Of a DNA stretch of 64,000 nt, positions 38,066-49,800 are shown piece by piece. The stretch is from Hirudo medicinalis (Eukaryota > Annelida > Clitellata > Hirudinida > Hirudinidae), in contig MPNW01000184.1 in NCBI GenBank assembly GCA_011800805.1, positions 114,224 to 178,223 of the forward strand, in the 5' to 3' direction. Every line of letters begins with the position of its first letter. The first letter of the stretch is position 1. The translations under genes and the position numbers were made by a program. The notes under the pieces are model-generated. The model saw only the letters and a program-made list of their open reading frames with translations. It had not been told where the DNA came from and made no database searches.

Positions 38066-38800
38066 TTATCTAAATGAGAAGTATCGACCTGCTGTACTAG
38101 CTTGATTGCTGAAGGCTAAGCGTAACACACAATAATTCAAAAATGTTACAGCAACCAGTTACAACTCTCCTTAAATGAGCACTTGAACAGTGTTATCGAT
38201 CTTCTTACGGACATTTCTTATCACAAACAAGTTTTGAATTGATGCTTTGAATTCTTTCGTGGATACAGAGGCCAAGGTCAATGGGGATCTGCAGTCGAGG
38301 TGGCTCTGGTGCACCTAGTGGTAACGTTCCGAACTGGAACTAATATATTAACATAACTATCATACTATTAATTAATAACTATTATATACATATATATATA
38401 TATATCATATTTTATTATTATTATATATATAACTATATAATTATAGATTTAAAATCTATAAAAATTTACTTAGATGTTCATATGCACCTTGTAAATTAAA
38501 TTTTATGATTCACAAGCAAACCATAAAGTCACAATTGTCAAAACAATAATAAACAGCGTGGATGTTGAACGCATAGCTATTGCATTTGTAATTTTTATTT
38601 TCTTTTGTTGAGCATTTGAGGTTTGAGTTACTTATTTATAAATGTGTGTGACCTGAATTACAAACTTCGCATGTGTTCAGGTTCTTGCGGATGGATTCGA
38701 ATAGATTATTGAAGTCCTTGTTTTCAAAGCTACATATTGTCACGTAGTAGGACCAGTCCATAAATAGAACGGTTTTTTTCTGAATTTTGACCCCTGTCAT
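38066..38800 (-). CDS. Unidentified small three-exon gene
   Basis: Candidate exons 38666-38800 (ATG at 38800, MTGVKIQKKTVLFMDWSYYV...), 38209-38339 (GTLPLGAPEPPRLQIPIDLG, then LCIHERIQSINSKL and CDKKC) and 38066-38108 join with GT/AG signals in agreeing phases (0 and 2) to give about 102 residues. The middle exon, with its proline-rich start and cysteines, looks coding. I do not recognise the family. It lies 36 bp upstream of the proposed XDH start codon on the same strand, so it may be a separate gene sharing the promoter region, a 5' extension or alternative exons. Confidence is moderate for the middle exon and low for the rest. Confidence 0.35.
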
Positions 38801-40385
38801 TTTGTCGTTGCATTCGGTGTTTTTTGACAGTTTATTGAACACATTCGTCGTCACACGTCACCAATGTCAATGGAATACGTGTCAACCCGAGGGATGTACC
38901 TCTCCCTGAATGGGCTGCATTCAGTTTAACCTAAAAATTTCTTATTCCACTTTATTCAAACTGTGTATTCTGATTTTAAACTATGTAACATTTTAAGGCA
39001 ATTTACTTCCAGGCGAATGTGATAGAAATAAACTTCAGAAGCAGAATTGTGAGATTTTAAATTCTTTAAGTTATTTTGGAGCTCGTCTGGAATGGACTTT
39101 CAAAAGATTTTTTTATGTATGAACGATTGCAAAGCTAGAAGTTTCTCAAGTAAATAGCTCATCTACTATTGAGTATGTAACTATTATATCACATAATCAC
39201 CCATTTCTCACCTATTTCAATTAGCTGAAATGATTGGCTACTTAATTTCGGTTCCTTGCGCTTTCGGTTCCAAGATCATCATGTCACAGGAAAAAATAAT
39301 GAATATATTCATTATTAATATATATTTATGTCACTAATTTTTTTAAGTAGCTAATAAATTTCTGAAATACTTATTCATTTCCAAATAATATTTTCAAACG
39401 ATTGTTTGCAAAATATAATTATGTAAAATGCTAGCTTTTTTTAAACCGCTTCGCCAGTCAAATTCATTTTTTATCCATTATAATTAATTTTATTATTTAC
39501 AACCTTCAGATTGAACCAGTTACTTGCCCTCAGAGAAGTGAACGATTAGGACGATGCTCCCGCAACTGGACTCGAACTCGTTTATTTATTTATTTGTTTA
39601 ATTTATTTATTTGATTGAAGTCCGTTGCACAACTAAACGAAGGAGATCTCAAATATTAGACCTTGCTACCAGTAGCTCTCGAGTTTAAAGTTGGTATACA
39701 ATTTAGGAAAAGGTGAAAGTCAGAAAACTTGAAAGTTGAAAATTTAAAATAGCACAGTTGACCTAGGAATGGCTTAGAGAATGACGTGTGCAAATTTCAA
39801 ATCACAACCGTTCACCGTTTGGGAGGAGTTCTTGGGACAGTCAAGCATATACATGTTTTATCTGTTTTTTTTTATTACAGATAACTTAGTAATACTTTTT
39901 TTCCATCAGGGCGTCCCAGTCGATGGGGTTCGATCAACCCGATCGACAATGTAGTTACTATTATTGGGGTAGGGTTAGCCTCGGATTTATCCAGGGGATG
40001 GGGCTGACCTCGAGTCAAATATTTGACTTTGGAATGACTAAATAAATAATATTTATTGGTCTTCATAGAAATATTACATCTGATGCGCTAAAATTACTTT
40101 GAACTTTTGAAGTGCAAGCCTTTGTAAATGGCAACATGATATAAAGAATGTTAAATTTGAGATTCTAATTTTAAAAAATTAGTTGTATACAAATGTAATA
40201 ATACAACAATTTTATTGACAGCAAATTATTAAATGTTTATCAACTTTTGAGCAGGTTGTCTAGAAATGATTATCGTGACGAGATTATTTTTGAACTTCGT
40301 AGAGCAATGGGCATGCGTTCCCAGATAAGAAGCGATAAAATATAAGGAGCGAATGGAGCCTTTGTCTTCATACTCGTCATAAACG
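38801..40385. other. Intergenic region between XDH side and EndoU
   Basis: It contains the dispersed LINE-type 3' repeat at 39578-39835 and otherwise AT-rich sequence. It should hold the promoters of the minus-strand pair (unidentified gene, XDH) and of plus-strand EndoU. I see no clear motif. Confidence 0.45.
39578..39835 (-). repeat. Dispersed LINE-type 3' end, second copy
   Basis: TTTATTTATTTGATTGAAG is followed by TCCGTTGCACAACTAAA and GAGATCTCAA, matching the order seen at 17456-17560. The right boundary is uncertain. Confidence 0.45.
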
Positions 40386-42089
40386 ATGATTCTCACGATA
40401 GCGTTTTGTCTTGCGTTAATAATCGCCAATGCAAAGTTCGGTGATTTTATTGGTATGGTTTACAAATCAAAATATTGTCATTGTCTGCAAGTGTTTTCTT
40501 CTAATGTTCTTTGTTTATATTATGCAGTTACTCAAGAAAGCATTAAGGAGATAACCAGTGAGATTTGGAAATCTGACACCAATAGATTCGACCCGAATGA
40601 TCTTATCATCAACCTGGAGGAGAGAGGCTCGTAATTTAGTTGTAGTTTTAAACTTAGTAATGTATCAAAATAATGTTTAAAATATAAATTATGGTTAACA
40701 TTTCTGAGGATTTTAGATTGTTTGAATATGTGAATGAAAGTAAATTAGTTGGAACTTACCAGCTAATAGTGGATCTCTTCGATAACTATGTCGCCACCGT
40801 TGGTCAAAAAGAAGTGACTAATAGTATCGAGAACGAAGAGGAAGAAGAATTTTTAGAGGCGGTTTTGGAGTCACAACCATTGAAAATCGCCCACCGATGG
40901 CTTGTCCAACAAAGTTCGATGTTTTTATTTTCACTTTTATATTCAACTCGTAACCATCAGCAACATCTATCGTTAGAACTGGCCTGTGAGGAAAAAGAGT
41001 TGTTCAAGCAAGAGATGAGGCAATATTGGCTCCAACTTTATTCGAGGTCTAAGAAGGTTTTGGATAGCAGTGGTTTTGAGCACGTATTTATAGGAGAAAT
41101 CAAAAAGAAAAGCATCACCGGGTTTCACAACTGGCTCTTCGCATATCTTGAGGAAAAGAATGGAAATTTTAATTACAAAACTTTGTCGAAAGACTGCAAG
41201 GTAAATATTGCATGCAACTATTTGCAAAATATTTCAAGCGTCATTTAAGGTCAAGATGATTCATTGCAAATCGGCATAGTGTTAAGTTTCTTTCGATGTA
41301 TCAGTCAGTAAATTTGATGATAAGGCTAAACAAGAGATGGTTTCATCGATTTGTTCATTTGATGAATTTAACGTCTATCCCAATCGGAGCTTCTGCTTGC
41401 ACAAGGCGACATAATAAAGTATAGTAAAGAAAGTAAAGACGACATGTTAAACTGATGGCAGTTTAGAAAGATAGACCTCATTTCTTGCATAATTTATTTT
41501 CATGAAAGTTGATTGAGAATTATTTATGACAAACTTTTGCTAACCTTTCCCGTTTCTTCTGAAGTCCGAAATTTAATTAAATATTATTTTTTCAGAAATT
41601 TCATCATGATATTATTTTATTATTATTATCATCATCATCACCGTCATCACCATCATCATCATCATTATTATTATTCTTGTTGCTGATGCTGTCTAAGATT
41701 AAAACGTCGTCGTAAATGCAGTACTGATATGCTGCACTTCGTCCATCCTCATAACTTACGTGGTCTTATTTACCTAAAATTCCAGGGGAGACTCACATCT
41801 GTGCAAATAATGCAATAGGTTGTACATAACGTAAGTTGTTTGATGAAATATGATTCATCTTCAGAATAATGTCTTGTCTATCAACTTCACGTGGCATGGT
41901 CACCTGAAACCCAAGTCTACCATGGTGATAGGATCAAGTCCTGAGGCTGAACTGGCCCTATACACAGTCTGTTTCCTCGCGAGGGCTGACAAAACTTGCA
42001 AAGTTCAACTTTCAGGATCAGATTATGAAGTGGCGACATTCAAAATGTCAGGAAACAAAACCATTAGCAGCTCCTACCTAAAGTGCTAG
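40386..42089 (+). CDS. Secreted EndoU/XendoU poly(U)-specific endoribonuclease
   Basis: EndoU enzymes cleave RNA at uridines in a Mn-dependent way and leave 2',3'-cyclic phosphate ends. Four exons join in phase: 40386-40440 (MILTIAFCLALIIANA signal peptide), 40528-40630, 40717-41200 and 41865-42089, giving 288 residues. Family landmarks are EIWKSDTNRFDPNDLIINL, LFEYVNESKL, GFEHVFIGEIKK with the first catalytic His, GFHNWLFAYLEEK with the second, and WHGHLKPKSTMVIGSSPEAE followed by LALYTVCFLAR, which should include the catalytic Lys region. It is a single EndoU domain behind a signal peptide, without somatomedin-B repeats. Length is normal for the bare domain. The role in this animal is unknown; the biochemical call is confident. 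Confidence 0.92.
41620..41672. repeat. (TTA)n/(ATC)n microsatellite in EndoU intron 3
   Basis: An interrupted TTA/ATC trinucleotide tract lies between exons 3 and 4. Confidence 0.8.
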
Positions 42090-42824
42090 TGGAAGTGTTC
42101 ACGTGATTTATAGAGGGTGGATATTTAAGCGCTGGCAGAAACTGAAAGAAGTTTTTTTGTTGTGTACGAAATAAAATGTTAACATAACAAAATGTCAGTT
42201 TATTGATTTCATAATAATTAGCCACACTTTTGAAGCGGTCATGCATGGACGTCATTTTGGAGGGGGGGTGCTGGAAACTCTTTTCCCCCAAGATTTTTGC
42301 CTATGAGCACAAAAAGTCATCTCAAGTTGTGCGAGGGTTTGCCCCCTGGGAAGAGCTGAAATGACGTCCCTCGGATCACGAACGTTTGTACGTTAACCAG
42401 CCAGACTGAGCGTAATGGAACACTCCTCCAACACTTGCAACAATAACTGAACTCGGTAATATCTACCAAACGGTCTATGGGTTATGCTCACGGCGTACAC
42501 TCCGACAAATCCGCAGGAAACCCACCGCAAGCTGATGCCCATCACGACCGATAAAAACTGCACAAGTGTCACTCGTACCTGTATACTCACCAAACCCAAC
42601 TTTTTGACTTGAAATATTAAGGCTTTCTATGATAACCAAACAGATAATCAGAATCTGCTATTCTTGACTCTAGTGAGGGCTTTATTGTCATCTACACTAC
42701 AGTGATAAGCAATACTACTTGAGATTTGTGTGCATTAAGTTACAAAGCACATATCATTAGTCAAGAGTACTTTCACAAACCCATAATAATATTTATTTAT
42801 AATAATATTTATTCATAATAGGAT
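42090..42824. other. Intergenic, convergent 3' ends
   Basis: EndoU (+) and BABAM1 (-) end toward each other here. No gene seen. A G-run lies near 42261-42267. Confidence 0.5.
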
Positions 42825-44387
42825 TTATTCTTCTAGAACATGATAACAATTCTGCTGAAAAGGTCTTTGAAAAGGATGCCCAAGCAGCTGTGCAAAACAT
42901 TCAAAGACTTCTGAATATTTGTTGACTGCAAAAATGTATGAATTACCATGGAAATCAAATTCTCCCAGACTGGAAAATATTTTCTAAAAAATAAAAGCCA
43001 TTAATAATTCAATAATTTCCTCATGTTATATGTGATCTTAGAAAGTTATTGTTGAAAGCAAAGATGTGACCAAAAAACTTTGTAAAACTATTTAGAGCAT
43101 TTTCTTGGCAATGGTTAATAGTGAATTACCTCATAAGAATCATTCTCACTTTCATCTGTATACAAATACAATACATCAGCTGTGAATCTGTCACTGGACT
43201 TAAACATAGAATATTGCTGCAAATAATGATAGTTATAATAATTTCAAAAGTTATGTGACATCAATGAGGCAATGTACTTTGTACAATGTACATAAATGCA
43301 TGATCAATTGTTGGCTTCAGTTCTAAAATATACAAACTTCTTGGAGCTCCATTTGTGGAATGCATTTAGATCTCCCATAGATCATCAGCAACCTGTAAGA
43401 ACATGCAACTGCACTTGAGGCAGCAGCAGTTGATAAGGTCAATTTCAAGTCATCTTCATACTTCCTAAAATACATGACGTCGATGAATCATTCAAAAAGC
43501 ACAGGGAAGCAAGCTAATAACTCACATCATCATCGCTTCAAATACATCATTCATGTCAATTGCATCCTCAACATTACATTCAGGAACATCTTTCACAAAT
43601 GACATCAACTTGTGCAAGTCTGATGTAAAATCATGCATCTACAAAAGAATCACAACAAAGTTTTGAAAAGGTCAAATGTAAAAGTTTGGAAACTCACCCA
43701 AAGAGCTGTGTTTGTGAGAAACATCAATGCAAATTTGTGTGAAGCACTCATGTTAAGTTTATTTGAAACAAAAACTTTCAAAGCCTTCTCAACACATTGA
43801 ATGAAGCTGCACTTTTCCCTGCATTCACAAAAGCTCATACAAACAAAGCTTCCCATGTATGCTACATTAAATTTCAAACCTCACAAATTTGAAACACAAG
43901 TTTTAACCAAAAACCTAATGCCTGACAACTGTCATAATTTCTCACTTGGCATCAGAATTTGAAAATAGCCTCCCCATGTCCTTAGAAATATCTACGCAAA
44001 TCACCTGCAATTAGTTATACTTACATTGTCATAGATCAGTTGCATGAATTAGACACATACGATCATCTCTGTACAATTCATGGCTGGAGTCGATCGAACT
44101 TTAGGAGTTTTGCATGACGACAAAGTTGATGGAGTTTTTAAGGTTCTAGATAAGTAAATTTGTCTTTTATCGACTTTGCCATCGTAGACTTTAGAAGGCC
44201 TCTCCGTTTTCGACAATTCCTCGGAGGACGAACGCAAAGATGCCTCATTCATGTTGTCGGCGCATTTTTCAGCAAATCTACTTAAGTCACAATTATCAGA
44301 TTTCGACGTAACTAAATATAACGGGTTAATACCCTCACGGCGATTTGTACCTCCAGTCCTAGGCGCCGAGGGATTGCGATCCTCCAT
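42825..44387 (-). CDS. BABAM1: BABAM1 / MERIT40, BRCA1-A complex subunit
   Basis: MERIT40 is a VWA-like scaffold of the BRCA1-A (DNA repair) and BRISC deubiquitinase complexes. Seven exons agree in phase: 44061-44387, 43946-44004, 43698-43818, 43526-43638, 43338-43464, 43130-43198 and 42825-42983, giving 324 residues (the human protein is about 329). The N-terminal 100 residues are polar and disordered. Then come PAMNCTEMIVICVDISKDM (VWA strand with a DxSxD-like metal-site remnant), NMSASHKFALMFLTNTALW, MHDFTSDLHKLMSF, YRLLMIYGRSKCIPQ, ADVLYLYTDESEND and the C-terminus SYIFAVNKYSEVFECFAQLL followed by GHPFQRPFQQ. The order and spacing match the vertebrate protein as I recall it. It lies 125 bp downstream of EAPP on the same strand. 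Confidence 0.9.
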
Positions 44388-44512
44388 CTTTGCATATTAA
44401 CACATGTGCGCATTTGGCGCTCAACACTGACACTGACATCTGTCGCCCAGCAAAACATACTAACCGACACCCCCGACGAAGAATTAAACAAATAACTGTT
44501 TTATTTACAAAA

Positions 44513-45872
44513 CTATCCGTGACTGGACAAGATATTGAAAAAGTGGTAAACTTCATCTTTGTCAAAAGCTGCGACTTCGGTGTCACACACATTACAATGC
44601 ACAGGATGGAAGTTATCATCACTATGTACACTAGCTTCGCCTGTCATTGATTCTAGCTTCCTCTTTCTTAACTTCTTCTGAATTCCTTTCATGGGGCAAT
44701 TCTTTACCTCGTTATATAAAACTCTGCAATTCCTGACAAACATTGCCCTGTATTGGTTATTGTAAGTGGCATGTCTGAAAAATGAAATCATAAATAGATT
44801 AAAATTCATATAAATATACTGAAATTGGACAATAAGATTAAACTAAAATGCCTTAAAAGGAATGCTCCCAAGCTGGCATAACACTGTAAAAGTTTGTGCA
44901 CATCAAACACACGCTTGTAATAACATAATTACTACGTAACAAAACAGGTAAAAATTACTTTTGACAATCTAGACACAGGAGAGTCATGCAACCAGGGCAG
45001 TTTAATATAGCATCACTTTGAGGAAGAATTGCAGATTTAGTGTTATTTGAACCCCTAGGAAGACATTTGAACCTTTCTTGATCAATCCACTGCTTATCCA
45101 ACTCATCAGAATTTGGATCATACAACATTTCATCATTGTACTGTGCACTGTGAGAATTGCCTTGAAATCATTAAAAATCGATGTATTTAAATTACTAATC
45201 TAGAGCAAAAACAAGTTGTAAAAAAAAAGAACTGCATTGTGTAAGCTGTCTTGTGCCAGTCAGTTATGACAGGTTAACAGTCTAATAAAATAAAAATTAT
45301 ATTGCATACCATTGAGTAATTCATCCTCATCTGAATCAAAGCATTGCTTGGCTCGATTGGCTGGCAGAACACTTTTTTTGTTTGTTTCACAACCTTAAAA
45401 GCAAAAAGAAACATACATTTCTGTGACCAATATTATCTATTATTCGTGCATAAATTACGATGCTCATTGAATACATTTATAATTATTGATTAGACAAACC
45501 ATATAATTGTTCATAGTTAGACATGGCACCATCCAATTCATGCTTCATCTCCTTTTCAAATTCATCCTCGCTCGATTCCACCTCCTCTTCTTCATAAGTG
45601 AGCTCCTTGCAATTTTTCTGTGGCACAGATTCATCTTCCGAACTAGAGAACCCAAATCAATTACAAATTAGTTAAGCTTTAAGAAGACTAAAGTCTGCAT
45701 GGAAAACCACTAGTTAAGAAGAAATGACAAAAAGTAAGCAAAACGATTATTCAATCGACAGCACTATCTCAATAACCTATTGAATTTGCTATTTTACTTA
45801 TTAATTTCTGAATAGAACATACCTGGAATCATCGTAAGCGTATCCGTTATATTCTGGATCAAGTGGCTCCAT
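44513..45872 (-). CDS. EAPP: EAPP, E2F-associated phosphoprotein
   Basis: EAPP is a nuclear phosphoprotein that binds E2F factors and affects cell-cycle transcription. Five exons run from ATG 45870-45872 (MEPLDPEYNGYAYDDS) to the stop at 44513-44515. They hold an acidic stretch (EEEEVESSEDEFEKEM), FDSDEDELL, EMLYDPNSDELDKQWIDQER, a CPGCMTLLCLDCQK zinc-knuckle-like block, YNNQYRAMFVRNC and the C-terminus HPVHCNVCDTEVAAFDKDEV followed by YHFFNILSSHG. The two CxxC pairs and the final FDKDEV.HFFN block are the family signature. Splice phases agree (2, 1, 1, 2). The orthology is confident. Confidence 0.92.
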
Positions 45873-46306
45873 TACGAAACCAAGTTCAGAAATTGTTAAT
45901 AAATACTGATTTTTAAAGAAAAAAAAATCGGTTTATGGTTAAGTGATTGGTCAATGTCCGAATCTAATTTTTTGAAACTATTAACTCTTTAATAAAAATC
46001 TAATTAAATGACATTAGACCAACTAAAGTTTTCCTTGAAAACAACAATGAAAGATCTTAAATCTAGATTTATTCTATTTAAATTGTATTTGACATTTAAT
46101 TATTTTGTAAATTTTTACTAATTTTAATAATTTTATAACTCTTTTTATGACACATTTTAGCTATATCTTTTTCATAAAAATAAGAATTCATTTTTAATAC
46201 CTTATGCCCATTACAGATTTGTTTTTGTATAGAAGTTGTGGATTTCAAGTTAATGTTCGGGAGCTGATACTGATAAATCACTTTGTTCTTAGAAGTCCGA
46301 AATATG
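45873..46306. other. Intergenic
   Basis: Upstream flank of EAPP. No coding exon was recognised. A missing first coding exon of the adjacent inversin gene could lie here but was not found. Confidence 0.4.
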
Positions 46307-46695
46307 TCATACATAGAATGCAGTCCATAAGGACATGCTTGAACAAAGTCTTTTGTTTTCCAAGACATCTCCATCAGGCTTCTGCTCAAGATGCGTCTGA
46401 GAGCATTAGAAATATATATTCTACTGTTAGCCCTTAAAAATGTTTTAGTATATTTTAAAAATGCTAATCACGATCGATATTGATAATAGTGATAGTATTA
46501 ATAGAGTGGCCTTCCGTTCCATTGGAACATCAAGAACACAAATGCATGTTTAACAATACGTACAATCGTAGCGTCAGGTTTAAAGTTTAAAAAATAATTA
46601 TATTTGAAGGATCTTTGGAACAAAAGCTGTTCAGAAATAGATGGAGATGGGATAGTGACTATGTCTCCTGGCTCAAATCTTCTTTTCCTGGCCAT
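46307..46695 (-). CDS. Unidentified small two-exon gene
   Basis: Exon 46564-46695 starts at ATG (MARKRRFEPGDIVTIPSPSI) and ends at a strong GTACGT donor. Exon 46307-46396 follows a CTCTCAG acceptor and joins in phase 0 (THLEQKPDGDVLENKRLCSS), giving 73 residues. The FEPGDIV..PSP stretch is faintly like the GDIV..SP segment of mitochondrial inner-membrane peptidase subunits, but the rest does not match, so I give no function. It starts about 140 bp from the first inversin exon I can see, on the opposite strand. Confidence 0.35.
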
Positions 46696-46837
46696 TGTGA
46701 ATGGAAATAAAACTGTTTTAACAAAATTAATTGCATGTAGGTTTCTGTTATTTCAGAAATAAGAATATAAAAATATAATGGCAATTAAAATTTTTACTAT
46801 AATCTCAATGGATCAAATTCTAATTTTATAATTTTAG

Positions 46838-49800
46838 CAAATTTAGCTGACAACTTGGATTCAGCAGATAAATGTGGTAGAACTGCATTAATCCACTCTG
46901 TTCTTAGCGAGAGAATTGAGATTTGTGACATGCTCTTGAAGACTTCAGTTGATATTAACAAACAGGATATTTTAGGTAGAACAGCTCTTCATTGGGCAGC
47001 AATAAAGGTATTGTTATTTCTAAATCAACTGGAAATTTTAAAACATGTGAATATTCGCTTATCATCCAGGGTAATTCGAATTGTATTAAATTGCTCCTCA
47101 GCCATGGGGCTAATGTGGCTCTAAAGGATAACAATGGAGCAACATCTTTGCATCTAAGCACAAAACATAAATCTTCAAAATGTCTGACTCTTTTGATTAA
47201 GCAAGTTCAAGTTGGTGTAGTTGATGATCAGGACTGCAACAAGGTTTAGATTTTAGAAGTTTTATTAAAATTTGTTACATAAGCTTTAATTTTTGGTGAT
47301 TCCTGCAATCATATCTGTTTTCATTTATTGTTATGAGTAAGTAAAGAGGCTGTACTGATAATTTTCAGTTAATTAACTAGTTGTATGGTGCAGTGTGACA
47401 TTCCCACATATGGTGATAAGCACACAATATTTAATAAACCTATATTGATGTGGAGATATCCTAAAATTCTATATTCAGCTGTTGAGGGATGTATTGCTAA
47501 CTGCTCTGGCAAGATCACATTTTTTTGTAACCATATGCACCTATAATCTTTCAAGAAGTTTTAATCAGTTTTTTTCACTATCAGAGGACAGCTTTGCATC
47601 TGGCATCTGCAAATGGAAACATCAGTCAGATTCGTCTGCTCATAAAACATGACTCCAACGTTGGCATTCCCGACAGCAGTGGTCGCACGCCCCTTCACTG
47701 GGCAGCACTCTGCCACCATCAAGAAGCTGCTGATTGTGTTCAGTCTCTAACTGTTTGTAGAATTTAGTTTGGATGGTTCCACATTGCCATTCTTTTTGCC
47801 TTCTCTTGTTTGAATTACAGGAATCCTCTCCTAGCATCATCAACTGGCAGGATTACGATGGATGCACTGCTCTTCATCATGCCGTCGGTGGTGGAAATTT
47901 GGCAGTGGTGCAGGCTTTAGTCTGTATGCTTCAATTATTTGAGTGCCAATGTTTATCATTTGTTATTCTTTAATAATGCCTTAAATAAAAAATGCCTTAA
48001 ATGTAAAATACATCAGTTTGATATATCTGTATATCTGTATCTAGCTTATGCTAGGGCGTACCTCTCTTTCTGAACTCTATGTGTTTCTCACTGTATTATA
48101 TCCACACATTCAAATGGGCAGGTATCGGTTGACAAGTGCAACATATCTTCCTTGGACAATCAATTTCGAACACCTCTTCATTGGGCTGCAGCTTTAGGTT
48201 AACTTTGAACATTTGTTGAAGTTTGGTTGATGTATGGTTGATATTTCATTTTCCTATTGCAAGGTCATGTCCAGATAGCTTCCATTTTGCTGGAAAACAA
48301 AGCAGATTATTCGAGCTCTGATTCTAATGGAGCTACTCCTCTTCATTATGCTGCCCAGTACAATACTCTTGTAAGATCTGACTTCTACATCTCTGAAAAC
48401 ACTACATTTGAACAATGCCAATGATTTTGAAAGTGACTCAAAATTAAAGAATTGAATGCTAAAATTGTTGTATTAATCAAATGAAACTCGTCATTGCTAA
48501 AATATCTTGCTTCTCATTTTATGCTTTTTTAGAAATGTAATTTTATCTTTTCTTATCATTTCATTTTTGATCCAGGAGACAGTGAAGGTGATTCTGAGCT
48601 ACCCAGGCTTGAAAGACGAAGACATCGAGGGGAGGACGGCGTTTATGTGGGCAGCCAGCTATGGAGCCAATGATGTCATAAAATTCTTCATGAAAAACAA
48701 TGTTGATGTCATGGCAACTGACAAATGGGGAGCAACAGGCATGTCGTGCACGTTATTTTAATGTCTGTCTTAGCCTTCTTTGCTTCATTTGGAAAACTTT
48801 TCCTGTGACATGCTTTGTAACAAATGAAAGATATTAACAATGTGAATTTGTTTGCATTTTTATTAACATAATTTTTTTAAATTTCAGTTTTACACATGGC
48901 TGCCTCTGCTGGTCATGCATCAACAGTCAGCTTGTTTCTCTCTCATGGGTTGGCAGTTGATGTTGTTGACAATTCGAAACACACGCCCCTCTTTTGTGCC
49001 TGTCAGACTGGAAGCATGGAGGTCGTGCAGATTCTCATAGAACATGGAGCTGCCTTAGAAAAGCAAGATCAAAATGGATCATGTCCCCTCCACTGGTACA
49101 AATTACTCTTGCTTTTCTAATGCAGCTCATATGATCAATAATTAAGATTATCACATCTTGCAAGATTCCAAAATCGCACACCAGATTCTACAAATCTTAC
49201 AGATCCACACAAATACTCAACTCGATTATTGAGTTCTATTCACTGAACATTTGTTCAATAAACTTACTAGAAAACCTCCCAAGTTTACGGATCCATGGTT
49301 TATTATTAAATTACGTAGGAGAAATCCATTCACCGATCAAATCCTACATTAACCATTCTCTTAACTTTCCTTCAGGGCTGCCTTAGGGGGTCACGGGAGG
49401 ATTTGTCAGCTCCTCTTGAAATGCGGAGTTAGTGCAAATGTGAAGGATTCCACTGGGTTAATTGAATGGTTTTTCTCTTCCTCACAACATTTAGTTTCAT
49501 TAAAGTGATTTTTATGACTTCATGATTTTTTTGGGTGTTTTTGTTTTTTATTTATTACAGTTACTACTTTTATCTCGTATTTAGTCGCACTCCCCTCCAC
49601 TGTGCTGCTTACAATGGTTCGGTCAACAGTCTCATGGTCCTCCTTGAAAACAAATCTGAAGTCAATGCTCAGGACAATGAGGTCTTCATCATTTTTTAAT
49701 TTAACCAGATTTATGTTAAATTTGTTATGCTGGCTAGGTAGGCAACCTTAAATGCATATTTTTGATTTTCATTCATCTTTTTGCAATAAGAATGTTCGAA

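Noticed and set aside
37984..38115. Dual coding: last exon of the small upstream gene overlapping XDH exon 1 in another frame
   Set aside because: The donor at 38208 leaves phase 2, which does not fit the long alternative frame; the phase-correct acceptor gives a short exon ending at 38066.
44390..44650. Plus-strand open frame over the EAPP-BABAM1 junction
   Set aside because: Antisense to the EAPP terminal exon; no domain seen.
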